DNA of 64,000 nucleotides. It comes from JBCCGL01 sp039029275. GTDB lineage: Bacteria > Pseudomonadota > Gammaproteobacteria > JBCCGL01. Made by a program: the position numbers and the translations under genes. Positions 54,446 to 63,439 of this stretch are shown here, one piece after another (the stretch's first letter is position 1; every line of letters begins with the position of its first letter). The DNA lies in NCBI GenBank assembly GCA_039029275.1, contig JBCCGL010000005.1, positions 62,001 to 126,000 on the forward strand, given 5' to 3'. The notes beneath the pieces are model-generated. The model ran no database searches. It was not told the origin of the DNA and was given only the letters and a program-made list of their open reading frames with translations.

Positions 54446-56575
54446 ATGACCGCACAACACCCCACCCTTTCGAAATTCAACTCGAACCCTCTGCACACAA
54501 GCAAGCGTCTGCAAGCGAGACAATTTGGCCTATCGTTAATCGCCTGGCTGACTGTTCTCACCAGCTTCGAACCCGCAAGAGCGGAACCCTCATATCGAGC
54601 AGTAACGCCCGCAACCAGCAAAAGCGGTGATTTGTTTTTTAAAGGTTCGCAAGGGCAGCAACGCGCTTTGCACCTGAGCAGTTCGGTCGAGATATCGATC
54701 AATGGGATGATTGCCAAGGTCACGCTCGAGCAATCGTTTAAAAACGGCAGCGCACACTGGCAAGAGGGGGTTTACGTATTTCCCTTACACGAAAACACGG
54801 CGGTCAACGCGCTGCGGATCAAAATTGGTGACCGCGTGATTGTCGGCTCGGTTACCGAGCGAATCGAGGCGAAAAAACAGTATGAGGCCGCGAAACGCGA
54901 GGGCAAGGTTGCCGCGTTAACGGAGCAGGAGCGGCCGAATCTGTTCACCCAATCGATTGCGAATATTCCACCCGGCGAGAGCATCACGGTGGAAATAACG
55001 TATCTGCAAGATGTGGACTATCGCAACGGCGCGTTCGAACTCGCGTTTCCAATGACACTGACACCGCGTTATAACCCCGGAATTCAACGTCTGTCGCTGC
55101 TTGAAGAAATGATCACCTCAAACAGCATCGGCAGCGGATGGGGGACCGCGACGCACATTGTGCCGGACGCATCGCGAATCACACCGCCGCAAACCGAAAC
55201 ACCAATCAGCGACGATGAAATAACCAATCCAATCACCATAAACGTCTTGCTTAATGCCGGTTTACCGCTCGCCTCAATCGATAGTCTTTATCACCCTGTG
55301 CGCGTGTTGCGTGATGACAACCGCTATACGATCAGGCCAGACGATGGCCCCGTCTCAATGGATCGCGACTTTCGCCTGCGCTGGGCAACAACCCCAAGCA
55401 ATCGGCCGCAAGCAGCTTTGTTTACCGAAGACACCGGCGCGGAAAAATACGCACTGGCAATGATTTTGCCGCCTGAGATTGAGGCCTGCGGTCACATCCT
55501 CGCGCGCAATCTGATCTTTGTGATCGATACATCCGGTTCAATGCAGGGAACGTCGATCGAGCAAGCGAAATCAAGTTTGTCTTTGGCGCTGGATCGCCTC
55601 AATGCACGCGACACCTTCAACATTATCGAGTTCGACAGCACGTACTCAATGCTGAATCCGGTACCCATGCACGCGACCGCGCGCAATATCGATCTGGCCA
55701 AGGATTTTGTTGCGAAGCTGCAAGCAGACGGCGGCACCGAAATGGCACCTGCACTGGCCGAAGCCTTGCGCCAACCAAATCCACAAAACCTGCTGCCGCA
55801 AGTTGTTTTTATTACTGACGGTGCAGTCGGCAACGAGGCCTACCTGTTCGAACTTATCGAAAAACGCCTATCCAAATCGCGTTTATTCACGGTTGGAATA
55901 GGCTCTGCGCCCAATCGATATTTTATGCGCAAAGCCGCGCATTTTGGTCGCGGTACCTATACGCACATCGGGCAGCTCAGTGAGGTACATCAGCAAATGC
56001 AAGCCTTATTTCAAAAACTCGAAAGCGCCGTGATGCAGGATTTAACAATCGACTGGAGCGGCGCGCACGATATCTGGCCACAACGCATTCCTGATCTATA
56101 TGCGGGTGAGCCGCTGGTGCTCGCCGCAAAAGTCACCGACAAAGAGCACGCGCTTGCAATTTCCGGAGTCGGCAACGGACAGCAATGGCGGCACGATGTT
56201 AGCGCCAATCTCGATAGCCCAGGTGGTGGCATTGCGACAGTTTGGGCGCGTAAAAAGATCGACGCCTTGATGGACGAAAAAATACGCGGCCGCGATGAAG
56301 CAGAATTAAAACGCGAGATTACAGCGCTCGGCATTCAGCACCAACTGGTCACGCCTTACACCAGCCTTGTCGCGATCGAGCAAAAACCGTTGAGACCATC
56401 ACACGCACACCTGCAATCTGAAAATGTGCCCAACACAACGCCGCTTGGGCAGCGTCAGGTCAGTTATCCTCAGGGAAGCACAGCAGCACCGCTGATGCGA
56501 ATTCTGGGCGGTGTCTGTTTGCTGGGTTGGCTGCTCGCCGGCTGGCGCGACCGCGTCGTTAGGGCGAAAGTGTGA
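54446..56575 (+). CDS. Marine proteobacterial sortase target protein (VIT + VWA)
   Basis: 709 residues with GAGGAGG before the ATG. A signal peptide ends at the Ala-rich stretch near residue 46. A VIT domain (about 60-190) has 'VTLEQSFKNGSAHWQEGVYVFPLHENTAVNALRI' and 'EAKKQYEAAKREGKVAALTEQERPNLFTQSIANIPPGE'. A VWA domain from about 353 has MIDAS 'VIDTSGSMQG' and 'DGGTEMAPAL'. The C-terminus has a short Pro-Gln-Gly-Ser-Thr-Ala-Ala-Pro sorting-like region, one membrane segment and a basic end (WRDRVVRAKV). This is the usual single substrate of class GN sortase, encoded next. Confidence 0.92.
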   Translation: MTAQHPTLSKFNSNPLHTSKRLQARQFGLSLIAWLTVLTSFEPARAEPSYRAVTPATSKSGDLFFKGSQGQQRALHLSSSVEISINGMIAKVTLEQSFKNGSAHWQEGVYVFPLHENTAVNALRIKIGDRVIVGSVTERIEAKKQYEAAKREGKVAALTEQERPNLFTQSIANIPPGESITVEITYLQDVDYRNGAFELAFPMTLTPRYNPGIQRLSLLEEMITSNSIGSGWGTATHIVPDASRITPPQTETPISDDEITNPITINVLLNAGLPLASIDSLYHPVRVLRDDNRYTIRPDDGPVSMDRDFRLRWATTPSNRPQAALFTEDTGAEKYALAMILPPEIEACGHILARNLIFVIDTSGSMQGTSIEQAKSSLSLALDRLNARDTFNIIEFDSTYSMLNPVPMHATARNIDLAKDFVAKLQADGGTEMAPALAEALRQPNPQNLLPQVVFITDGAVGNEAYLFELIEKRLSKSRLFTVGIGSAPNRYFMRKAAHFGRGTYTHIGQLSEVHQQMQALFQKLESAVMQDLTIDWSGAHDIWPQRIPDLYAGEPLVLAAKVTDKEHALAISGVGNGQQWRHDVSANLDSPGGGIATVWARKKIDALMDEKIRGRDEAELKREITALGIQHQLVTPYTSLVAIEQKPLRPSHAHLQSENVPNTTPLGQRQVSYPQGSTAAPLMRILGGVCLLGWLLAGWRDRVVRAKV

Positions 56576-57159
56576 ACGGCCGAGTTTTTAGTGTGCTACT
56601 GCTGCTCGGTGTCACCGTAAACTGGGGCGGCGCTGTCTGGATTTTTGCCAAAGCAGAGCTCGCGCAATTTTTGATCGCGCGCGCCTGGGCAGAAACGCTG
56701 GAAACACAGCGCACGCAGCGCCCGTGGCCCTGGGCGGATACCTGGCCGGTGGCGCGGCTGCGACATGCGGATCGAGACTTGTTTGTTCTTGCTGGCGCGC
56801 ATGGAAGCGCGCTCGCCTTCGGGCCGGGGCATCACGACGCCAGCGACCCACCGGGCTACGGTCATTCGGTGATTGGCGGGCACCGCGACACCCACTTTGC
56901 GTTTTTGGAAACCGTGCGCAGTGGAGACGAGTTTTCGCTACAGAAAATTGATCGCGAATGGCAACGCTACAGCGTTACCGATCAGCGGGTCGTCGATTCG
57001 CGTACAGATGCCATTGGCTTGATAACCGGCGCAAATCGATTGGAACTGGTCACGTGTTATCCGTTCGATGCAATAGTGCCGGGCGGGCCGTTACGGTTTC
57101 GCGTAATCGCCGAGCAACTCAGATCGAAGAAAAACTCTTATCGTGAACACGCGTTATGA
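56572..57159 (+). CDS. Class GN (marine proteobacterial) sortase
   Basis: 195 residues. N-terminal membrane anchor (about 5-25), then a sortase fold with catalytic His104 in 'VIGGHRDTHF', Cys162 in 'LELVTCYPF' and Arg near 175-177 in 'GGPLRFRV'. It is a transpeptidase expected to cut the partner's C-terminal sorting signal and attach it to an unknown acceptor at the Gram-negative envelope. GTG 56572 overlaps the target gene stop by four bases, so the pair is translationally coupled. Confidence 0.93.
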   Translation: MNGRVFSVLLLLGVTVNWGGAVWIFAKAELAQFLIARAWAETLETQRTQRPWPWADTWPVARLRHADRDLFVLAGAHGSALAFGPGHHDASDPPGYGHSVIGGHRDTHFAFLETVRSGDEFSLQKIDREWQRYSVTDQRVVDSRTDAIGLITGANRLELVTCYPFDAIVPGGPLRFRVIAEQLRSKKNSYREHAL

Positions 57160-57285
57160 GAACACGCTGACGATGGGGAAACATAACTCTAATCAAAAAC
57201 CACTGGACTGCGGCTGATTCAAAACGACACAAACGTCACGCAAGTTAACGCCGTTTGTATAAACCCAATGCCCAGCTCGCAGTGT

Positions 57286-58455
57286 TCAAACGACGGGCGT
57301 GTCGCGCAGGGGGACATCTCCACGTTGTTTGCGATCTGCACGCTCTTCTTCGATTACGTCCTGCGGAAACTGACTCATAAAACAACAGCACAGGTTTTGG
57401 TCAATCATCGTACGCGGCCCGTGCGGGTGCGCGATATGACGATACACGCCGTGACTGTGGCCGTGACTATGGCCATGATCGTGGCTGTGTGAATGTCCGT
57501 GCGAATGATCGTGTGAGTGACTATGCGAGTGCCCGTGATGGTGGTGATCGTGACTGTGCTCACTCGCAAGTTCGTGTAAGCCTTCGTGATCCTCGGGTTG
57601 ATACTCCGCGTGATGGTGATGCACATCCACCTCACCACGCGCCAAACGCGTTTTAAACGAATGCATCAAATCGTGCTCATGGTGAAACTCGCCAGATTTG
57701 CATTCCTCGATTCGCGCCATAAAAGTGTCAATTACGTGTTCCTGATCGCGCAGATAGTCGGCTTTGAAAAACTCAACGTCGGGATGGCGTTCTGCGACCG
57801 CATCCACGTAGTTATAAATGCGCGATATCAGACGACCGGAAAATAAAAAGTACGGCGCGACGACCACTTTTTTAAACCCCAGGCGCAGGGCCATTTCCAG
57901 GCCACGACCAACCGACGGATAAGTCACACCGGAGTACACGGTCTCGGACCAGCCAAAACCGAGATTCTCGTTCACAATCCGCGTCATCTTGGCCGCCTCG
58001 GCGTTTGCGCCGACGTCTGATGTACCGCGCCCGACAACCACCAGCAGCGTATCGTAGAGTGCGCCGACTTCCGGTGCCTCCGCGTAGCCCATTGCTTCCA
58101 AGACTCGCGCTTCGAACGCGGCGATCATTTGCGGGTGCAGTCCCAGTTCGCGCCCGTAGTGAACGCGCAGGCCTGGGTGTTTTTCCTGATACGTGGTGAG
58201 CACCGAGGGAATGTCATTCTTCGCATGGGTTGCGGCGAACAACATGCCCGGGACGGCGTAGATTTCGTCCACGCCCTGCTCAATCAACGAGTCGAGCCCC
58301 ATATGGATATTGGGTGCAGAGTATTCGAGAAAACCGTATTCAACCGGGGTGTCGGGATAACGCGCACGTAACCCTTTGGCCAGCAGCCCAAATTCCTGCT
58401 CAGCGCTTTTCGAGCGGCTGCCGTGTCCGCAGATCATGATGCCGGGTTTGCTCAC
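57286..58455 (-). CDS. cbiX: CbiX-type sirohydrochlorin cobaltochelatase with His-rich tail
   Basis: 389 residues. The first CbiX domain (about 1-125) has the metal-site His11 in 'MICGHGSRSKSAEQEF' and His77 in 'ATHAKND'. The second (about 130-255) has 'VVVGRGTSDVGAN', in which Arg replaces the His, so it is probably inactive. Residues 258-345 contain dozens of His, densest between 295 and 340, and Cys356-358 form a CCC triplet. A His-rich region and a Cys/Fe-S site are also known in CbiX-L enzymes. It inserts cobalt early in the anaerobic B12 route or acts in cobalt storage. It follows cobQ by 15 bp. Confidence 0.9.
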   Translation of the reverse strand: MSKPGIMICGHGSRSKSAEQEFGLLAKGLRARYPDTPVEYGFLEYSAPNIHMGLDSLIEQGVDEIYAVPGMLFAATHAKNDIPSVLTTYQEKHPGLRVHYGRELGLHPQMIAAFEARVLEAMGYAEAPEVGALYDTLLVVVGRGTSDVGANAEAAKMTRIVNENLGFGWSETVYSGVTYPSVGRGLEMALRLGFKKVVVAPYFLFSGRLISRIYNYVDAVAERHPDVEFFKADYLRDQEHVIDTFMARIEECKSGEFHHEHDLMHSFKTRLARGEVDVHHHHAEYQPEDHEGLHELASEHSHDHHHHGHSHSHSHDHSHGHSHSHDHGHSHGHSHGVYRHIAHPHGPRTMIDQNLCCCFMSQFPQDVIEEERADRKQRGDVPLRDTPVV

Positions 58456-58470
58456 TGGAACTCCGTGAAT

Positions 58471-59994
58471 TCAATTGGCGAGAAGATGCGTATTGTCAGT
58501 GGAGCGGCCCTGAGTCGCAAGCGCACTATTGTCGTCAAACTGTTCCAGCAACGACGAGATATCCATATGCCGCGCGACGACGTCGGCCCACTGATCTATA
58601 TGCTTCTCACGTTCGGCGACATAGTCGATTTCAACGGCATCCTCCAAACCCGCCCATTCGAGCAACGCGGCGCACGCGTCGCGCTGATCAAATATTCCGT
58701 GAAGATAAGTACCCAGAATATTGCCGTCGTCGCTGATTGTGCCGTCGCGGCGGCCGTTAATCTCGACTGAAAAATTTTGCATTGCCGCGCCGCGCGTATC
58801 GCCGGAGTGAATCTCGTAGCCGATACACGCAGGCTTGCCCGGTAAATTGAGCGCACCTTCAACGCGTCGCAGTCGCTTATCCGCTTTGCCCAGCAAGGTT
58901 GTCTCGCAATCGAGAACCCCAAACCCGTCGCTACTGCCGGGTCTACCTTCGCTACCATCGGGATCGTGCACTCGCTTACCCAACATCTGCAGTCCACCGC
59001 AAACGCCAATCACTTTGCCCCCGTAGCGCAAATGTTTGTCGAGATACGGCTGCCAGCCATTTTCAATTAGCCAGGACAGGTCGGACCGCGTGCTCTTGCT
59101 CCCGGGCAGGATAACGAGGTCAGAGGGTGGAATGGCTTCGTTTGTGCGTACAAAATGCAGATCAACCTGCGGGTGCAGCAACAGTGGGTCGAAGTCGGTG
59201 TGGTTGCTTATTCGTGGCAGCTTGGGTACGACAACACGAAGGCTCTTCGCACCGCTTTCCTGTACGTGGTCAAATTTGCCGGAAAGGCCATCTTCGGCTT
59301 CCAGATGCAGGCCTTCGACGAATGGCAGAACGGCAAGCACGGGTATGCCGGTGCGCGCTTCGAGCCAGTCTATCCCGGGCTGCAGTATCGAGACGTCGCC
59401 GCGAAAACGGTTGATGACCAGTGCGCACACGCGCGCGCGTTCGGAATCGCTCAACAGTTCCAGGGTTCCGACCAGATGCGCAAACACACCTCCACGGTCG
59501 ATGTCAGCGACCAGAACAACCGGGCAATCGACCGCCTCGGCAAATCCCATATTGGCGAGATCGCCCTCGCGCAGGTTGATTTCCGCCGGGCTGCCCGCCC
59601 CCTCCACAATCACCACATCGTACTGTTCGGCGAGGCGAGCGTGCGCGGCCAAAATCGGCTGCATTAATTTCGGCTTAAACGCGTGAAACGCGCGCGCGTC
59701 CATGTTGCCTGTTGCGCGACCGTTCACGATCACCTGCGAGCCGGTATCGCTGTTGGGTTTGAGAAGCACAGGATTCATGTCCGTGTGCGGTTCAATTCCG
59801 CAGGCTTGTGCTTGCACCGCTTGCGCGCGCCCAATCTCCCCACCATCAATTGTCACCGCGCTGTTGAGCGCCATGTTTTGCGGCTTAAACGGTGCCACGC
59901 GAGTGCCGCGTCGGCGTAGCAGTCGGCATATCGCGGTGGCCAGAGCACTTTTGCCTGCGTCCGACGTGGCCCCCTGTATCATCAATGTGGTCAT
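58471..59994 (-). CDS. cobQ: Cobyric acid synthase
   Basis: 507 residues from ATG 59994. N-terminal P-loop-like 'LMIQGATSDAGKSALATAICRLL', synthase domain with 'PFKPQNMALNSAV', 'EGAGSPAEINLREGDLANMG' and 'VADIDRGGVFA', then a class I glutaminase-like domain with the catalytic Cys in 'GKVIGVCGGLQMLG' and His in 'GTYLHGIF'. Amidates the corrin ring side chains. The frame stays open for 407 codons upstream of this ATG, but that part is antisense to envC and not CobQ-like. Divergent from envC, 93 bp between starts; cobQ and cbiX form one unit. Confidence 0.95.
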   Translation of the reverse strand: MTTLMIQGATSDAGKSALATAICRLLRRRGTRVAPFKPQNMALNSAVTIDGGEIGRAQAVQAQACGIEPHTDMNPVLLKPNSDTGSQVIVNGRATGNMDARAFHAFKPKLMQPILAAHARLAEQYDVVIVEGAGSPAEINLREGDLANMGFAEAVDCPVVLVADIDRGGVFAHLVGTLELLSDSERARVCALVINRFRGDVSILQPGIDWLEARTGIPVLAVLPFVEGLHLEAEDGLSGKFDHVQESGAKSLRVVVPKLPRISNHTDFDPLLLHPQVDLHFVRTNEAIPPSDLVILPGSKSTRSDLSWLIENGWQPYLDKHLRYGGKVIGVCGGLQMLGKRVHDPDGSEGRPGSSDGFGVLDCETTLLGKADKRLRRVEGALNLPGKPACIGYEIHSGDTRGAAMQNFSVEINGRRDGTISDDGNILGTYLHGIFDQRDACAALLEWAGLEDAVEIDYVAEREKHIDQWADVVARHMDISSLLEQFDDNSALATQGRSTDNTHLLAN

Positions 59995-60087
59995 GTGATT
60001 TCGATAACCGTGAGTGAAAAAGTTCGCGATAAATTTCAGAGGGAGAATGGTACTATCCACTGGCATTTTCAATCGCTTTTTTCGCGA

Positions 60088-61257
60088 ATGTTTCTTACCC
60101 GATCCCTGACCGCTTTCATACTCACGTTCGCCGTGGTTTTTTCCGCCGCGGCAGACAACGGCGCAGCGTATCAAGCCAAAATTGAGGCGCTGAAGAAACA
60201 AATCACAAAAATCCAGAGCACAATTTCCAAGCGCCAATCGCAACAGGGCGATCTTACTAACGAGCTCAAAAAAGCCGACAAGGCGATTGCCGCGATAGCC
60301 GGAAGGATTCGCAAAGCGGGCGAGGACAGCCGCACTGCCAAAAATGAACTTGAACGTCTTAATCAACGCGAGGGGGTGTTGCACGAACAGTTGGAGCAGC
60401 AGCGCGATCTGCTCAATCGCCAACTCAAAGTCGCGTACCAGAGCAGTCGCAGCTCGCGCGCACAGATGCTTCTGAATCAGCAAGACCCGGCCATGGTCAG
60501 CCGTATGCTCGCATATTTCGACGCGTTCAATCAGGCGCGTGCCGCGCGCATGCAGGAGGTAAGCACGCTGATAAATGAACTGACCGTGATCCAGGCACAG
60601 CAACGCGAAACGACCGAACGTCTGGACGCTGCACTCGCGATGCTGCAAGCCGAGCAGGCGGCGCTTAAAAATACACGCGATGTCCGCAGCGCGACGCTGA
60701 AAAAACTGGAAAAGAAACTGTCGAGCGATAAAACCCGCCTCGGAAAACTCGAACACGATCAGCGCGAACTGGAGTTGCTGTTGCAGCAACTCAACACGGT
60801 GCTCGCCGATATCCCCGCTGCACCGCTTGAAAAAAAGCCGTTCAAATCCATGCGTGGCAAACTTCCATGGCCTGCAGTCGGATCGCTTAAGGCCAAATAC
60901 AACAGTAAGAAAGCGAACACGCACCTGCGCTGGAAAGGCATGTTTATCGGCGCCAAGCTTGGTAACAATATTCGCGCGGTGTACCACGGGCGCGTTGCAT
61001 TTGCCGATTGGATGAACGGCTTTGGTCTGATCATGATCGTCGATCACGGCGACGGCTACATGAGCATCTACGCGAACGCTCAGGAGCTGCGCAAATCTCA
61101 GGGTGAATGGGTATCGCCTGGCGAGATTATTGCAACTGTTGGCGATTCCGGCGGTCAGAAAAACAGCGGTGTTTATTTTGAAATGCGTCGCAATGGCGAC
61201 CCAATTAACCCCCACAGGTGGGTAAAAAAGTCTATAAAGTTTGTTTCTGTTCAGTAA
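60088..61257 (+). CDS. envC: Murein hydrolase activator EnvC
   Basis: About 389 residues from ATG 60088. A signal peptide (about 1-22), two long coiled-coil stretches (about 25-245) and a C-terminal LytM domain with 'LRWKGMFIGAKLGNNIRAVYHGRVAFADWMNGFGLIMIVDHGDGYMSIYA'. The zinc ligands of true M23 enzymes are replaced, as in E. coli EnvC, so it should activate amidases rather than cut peptidoglycan. Acts at the division site. It heads the envC-ctp-yibQ order known from Gammaproteobacteria. Confidence 0.93.
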   Translation: MFLTRSLTAFILTFAVVFSAAADNGAAYQAKIEALKKQITKIQSTISKRQSQQGDLTNELKKADKAIAAIAGRIRKAGEDSRTAKNELERLNQREGVLHEQLEQQRDLLNRQLKVAYQSSRSSRAQMLLNQQDPAMVSRMLAYFDAFNQARAARMQEVSTLINELTVIQAQQRETTERLDAALAMLQAEQAALKNTRDVRSATLKKLEKKLSSDKTRLGKLEHDQRELELLLQQLNTVLADIPAAPLEKKPFKSMRGKLPWPAVGSLKAKYNSKKANTHLRWKGMFIGAKLGNNIRAVYHGRVAFADWMNGFGLIMIVDHGDGYMSIYANAQELRKSQGEWVSPGEIIATVGDSGGQKNSGVYFEMRRNGDPINPHRWVKKSIKFVSVQ

Positions 61258-61333
61258 TTTGCGACGGTACCGCTAAGGGAGTGATACACTCCAAGCTCTA
61301 CCTCGCACAGTTTCGCCCAATAGAGGACCCCTG

Positions 61334-62638
61334 ATGACCCGACACTTCCGCGCGCTGCCACTCGTTATGATCGGTGCCGTGATCGGCGCAACGCTTACCA
61401 TTGGCCAATCGGTGTTCGCGACCAAAGATTCGAACACCCTGCCACTGGAAGAACTGCGCGCCTTTACCGACGTATTTTCGCGTATCAAACGCGACTACGT
61501 GGAGGAGGTCGAAGACGATGTCCTGCTCGAATACGCGATCCGCGGGATGCTGTCAGGACTTGACCCGCATTCGGCTTATCTGAATGAAGAAGAATTTACT
61601 GAACTTCGTGTCGGCACATCGGGTGAGTTCGGTGGTCTTGGTATCGAGGTCGGCATGGAAAACGGTTTCGTCAGAGTTGTAGCACCTATCGACGACACCC
61701 CCGCACAACGCGCCGGAATGCAAAGCGGTGATCTAATCATCCGCATCGACGAACAACCTGTAAAAGGTTTGACCCTGAACGAAGCTGTCAAACTTATGCG
61801 TGGTAAGCCGGGTAGCACGATTAACCTCACGGTAGTGCGTGAAGGGGCCGACAAGCCTCTTTCGGTCGATATCGTGCGCGCGATCATTCAAGTCAACAGC
61901 GTCCGTCATCGCATGCTTGACGACGACTTCGGATACGTTCGCATTTCCAACTTTCAGGTTAAAACAACGCAGGACATGCTCGAGGCAATCGACGACCTCA
62001 AAGAAGAAAGCAGCAAACTCAAAGGACTTGTGCTTGACCTTCGCAACAATCCAGGCGGCGTGTTGTCGGCTGCGGTAGGTGTATCGAACGCATTTCTCGA
62101 ATCCGGGCTGATCGTCTACACCGACGGCAGAGAAGACGATTCTCGTCTGCGCTATAACGCCAACCCGGGCGACGCGCTAAATGATGCGCCTGTCGTTGTG
62201 CTGGTTAACGGTGGCTCGGCGTCGGCGTCGGAGATCGTCGCAGGGGCGCTGCAGGATCACAACCGCGCGGTCATCATGGGGCAGAAAACCTTCGGTAAGG
62301 GTTCGGTGCAAACGATTCAGGATCTGCACAATGGTGGCGCAGTGAAGCTGACGACGGCGCGTTACTACACCCCATCCGGTCGTTCGATTCAAGCCAAGGG
62401 TATCGACCCGGACATCGAAGTCGCGCTGCTGGAAGTCAGCAGTGCGGAACAACCGGTGGTTGAATCACTTAAAGAAGCCAACCTCACCGGTCATCTGGAG
62501 GGCGACGAAGGTGAGGAAAACACGGAAGCGCCCGAGTCTGAAGGCAACGCTGAAGAAGATCTTTCAACCGCTGATTACCAGTTGTATCAGGCACTCAACC
62601 TGCTTAAAGGGCTGACAATCCTCAACGCAGGAAGTTAA
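61334..62638 (+). CDS. S41 C-terminal processing peptidase (Ctp)
   Basis: 434 residues. N-terminal signal segment, PDZ domain about 95-175 ('GGLGIEVGMENGFVRVVAPIDDTPAQRAGMQSGD'), and a protease core with catalytic Ser297 in 'VNGGSASASEIVAGAL' and Lys322 in 'QKTFGKGSVQT'. The short CtpA type rather than the long Prc. Acidic C-terminal extension of about 30 residues (Glu-rich). Processes envelope proteins. Confidence 0.94.
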   Translation: MTRHFRALPLVMIGAVIGATLTIGQSVFATKDSNTLPLEELRAFTDVFSRIKRDYVEEVEDDVLLEYAIRGMLSGLDPHSAYLNEEEFTELRVGTSGEFGGLGIEVGMENGFVRVVAPIDDTPAQRAGMQSGDLIIRIDEQPVKGLTLNEAVKLMRGKPGSTINLTVVREGADKPLSVDIVRAIIQVNSVRHRMLDDDFGYVRISNFQVKTTQDMLEAIDDLKEESSKLKGLVLDLRNNPGGVLSAAVGVSNAFLESGLIVYTDGREDDSRLRYNANPGDALNDAPVVVLVNGGSASASEIVAGALQDHNRAVIMGQKTFGKGSVQTIQDLHNGGAVKLTTARYYTPSGRSIQAKGIDPDIEVALLEVSSAEQPVVESLKEANLTGHLEGDEGEENTEAPESEGNAEEDLSTADYQLYQALNLLKGLTILNAGS

Positions 62639-62639
62639 C

Positions 62640-63434
62640 TTGGCGCGTACAAAGTTTCATGCGCTCCTGATCAGACTCTGGGGCGCGGCCCTCTTGTGTC
62701 TGTGCGTATCAGCCAATGCACTCGACGTTTCCCGACCCGTTATCAGTATCATCATCGATGACATCGGCTACAGCCGCAGCCTTGGCGAACAGGCTCTGGC
62801 ACTGCCACACGGTGTCACCCTCGCAATTTTACCGTTTGCACCTTACTCGAAACACTTTAGCGAAAAAGCGCAAAATCAGGGTCGCGAGTTCATGCTGCAT
62901 ATTCCAATGAAAGGTCACGAAAACGAAAACCTCGACCCCGGTATCCTGACCAGCGATATGTCCGAAGCTGAATTTATCGCGGCAATCGAATCAAACCTCG
63001 ACGCGCTAGACGGATACGCCGGCATTAACAATCACAAAGGAAGTGAATTAACTGCCGACGAAGAGAAAATGCGCTTGTTTCTGCAGCAAGTGGCCAAACG
63101 CGAGCGCCTGTTTGTGATCGACAGCAAAACCACCAGGCAGTCTTACCTGAGCCGTTTTGCGAGCACTTTTGGCGTCCCCTACGCCAGTCGAAACGTTTTT
63201 CTTGACGTTGATCGCTCGCCTGATGCAATCAAGGAGCAGTTCTCGCTGTTGCTCGCTAAAGCGAAACAAAAAGGTTACGCGATCGCGATTGGTCACCCGC
63301 ATCCGGAAACCCTCGCGACCCTGTCGGAGTTATTGCAGGATGATTTACGCGAAGAGTTTCTTCTGCTGCCGGTTCAACAACAGTTAGAGTTGCGCCAGCA
63401 CGGCAACCGACTGGCCACAGCAGGATTTGACTAA
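62640..63434 (+). CDS. Divergent polysaccharide deacetylase family protein (YibQ-like)
   Basis: 264 residues with a signal peptide ending near 'SANA'. NodB-like barrel with 'PVISIIIDDIGYSRSLGEQALALP', 'LHIPMKGHENE', 'GINNHKGSELTAD', 'FVIDSKTT' and 'IAIGHPHPETL'. It is the divergent branch of deacetylases that sits after ctp in many Gammaproteobacteria. TTG 62640 directly after the ctp stop is the only in-frame start that keeps the signal peptide. Substrate unknown. Confidence 0.88.
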   Translation: MARTKFHALLIRLWGAALLCLCVSANALDVSRPVISIIIDDIGYSRSLGEQALALPHGVTLAILPFAPYSKHFSEKAQNQGREFMLHIPMKGHENENLDPGILTSDMSEAEFIAAIESNLDALDGYAGINNHKGSELTADEEKMRLFLQQVAKRERLFVIDSKTTRQSYLSRFASTFGVPYASRNVFLDVDRSPDAIKEQFSLLLAKAKQKGYAIAIGHPHPETLATLSELLQDDLREEFLLLPVQQQLELRQHGNRLATAGFD

Positions 63435-63439
63435 CGGGG

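Noticed and set aside
57225..57260. Inverted repeat ACAAACG/CGTTTGT as terminator of cbiX
   Set aside because: The loop is 16 bases and no T-run follows on the minus strand; it is too weak to call.
59995..61215. 407-codon N-terminal extension of cobQ on the minus strand
   Set aside because: It is an open frame antisense to envC. The envC frame has signal peptide, coiled coils and LytM motifs, and CobQ family proteins begin at the P-loop-like segment right after ATG 59994.
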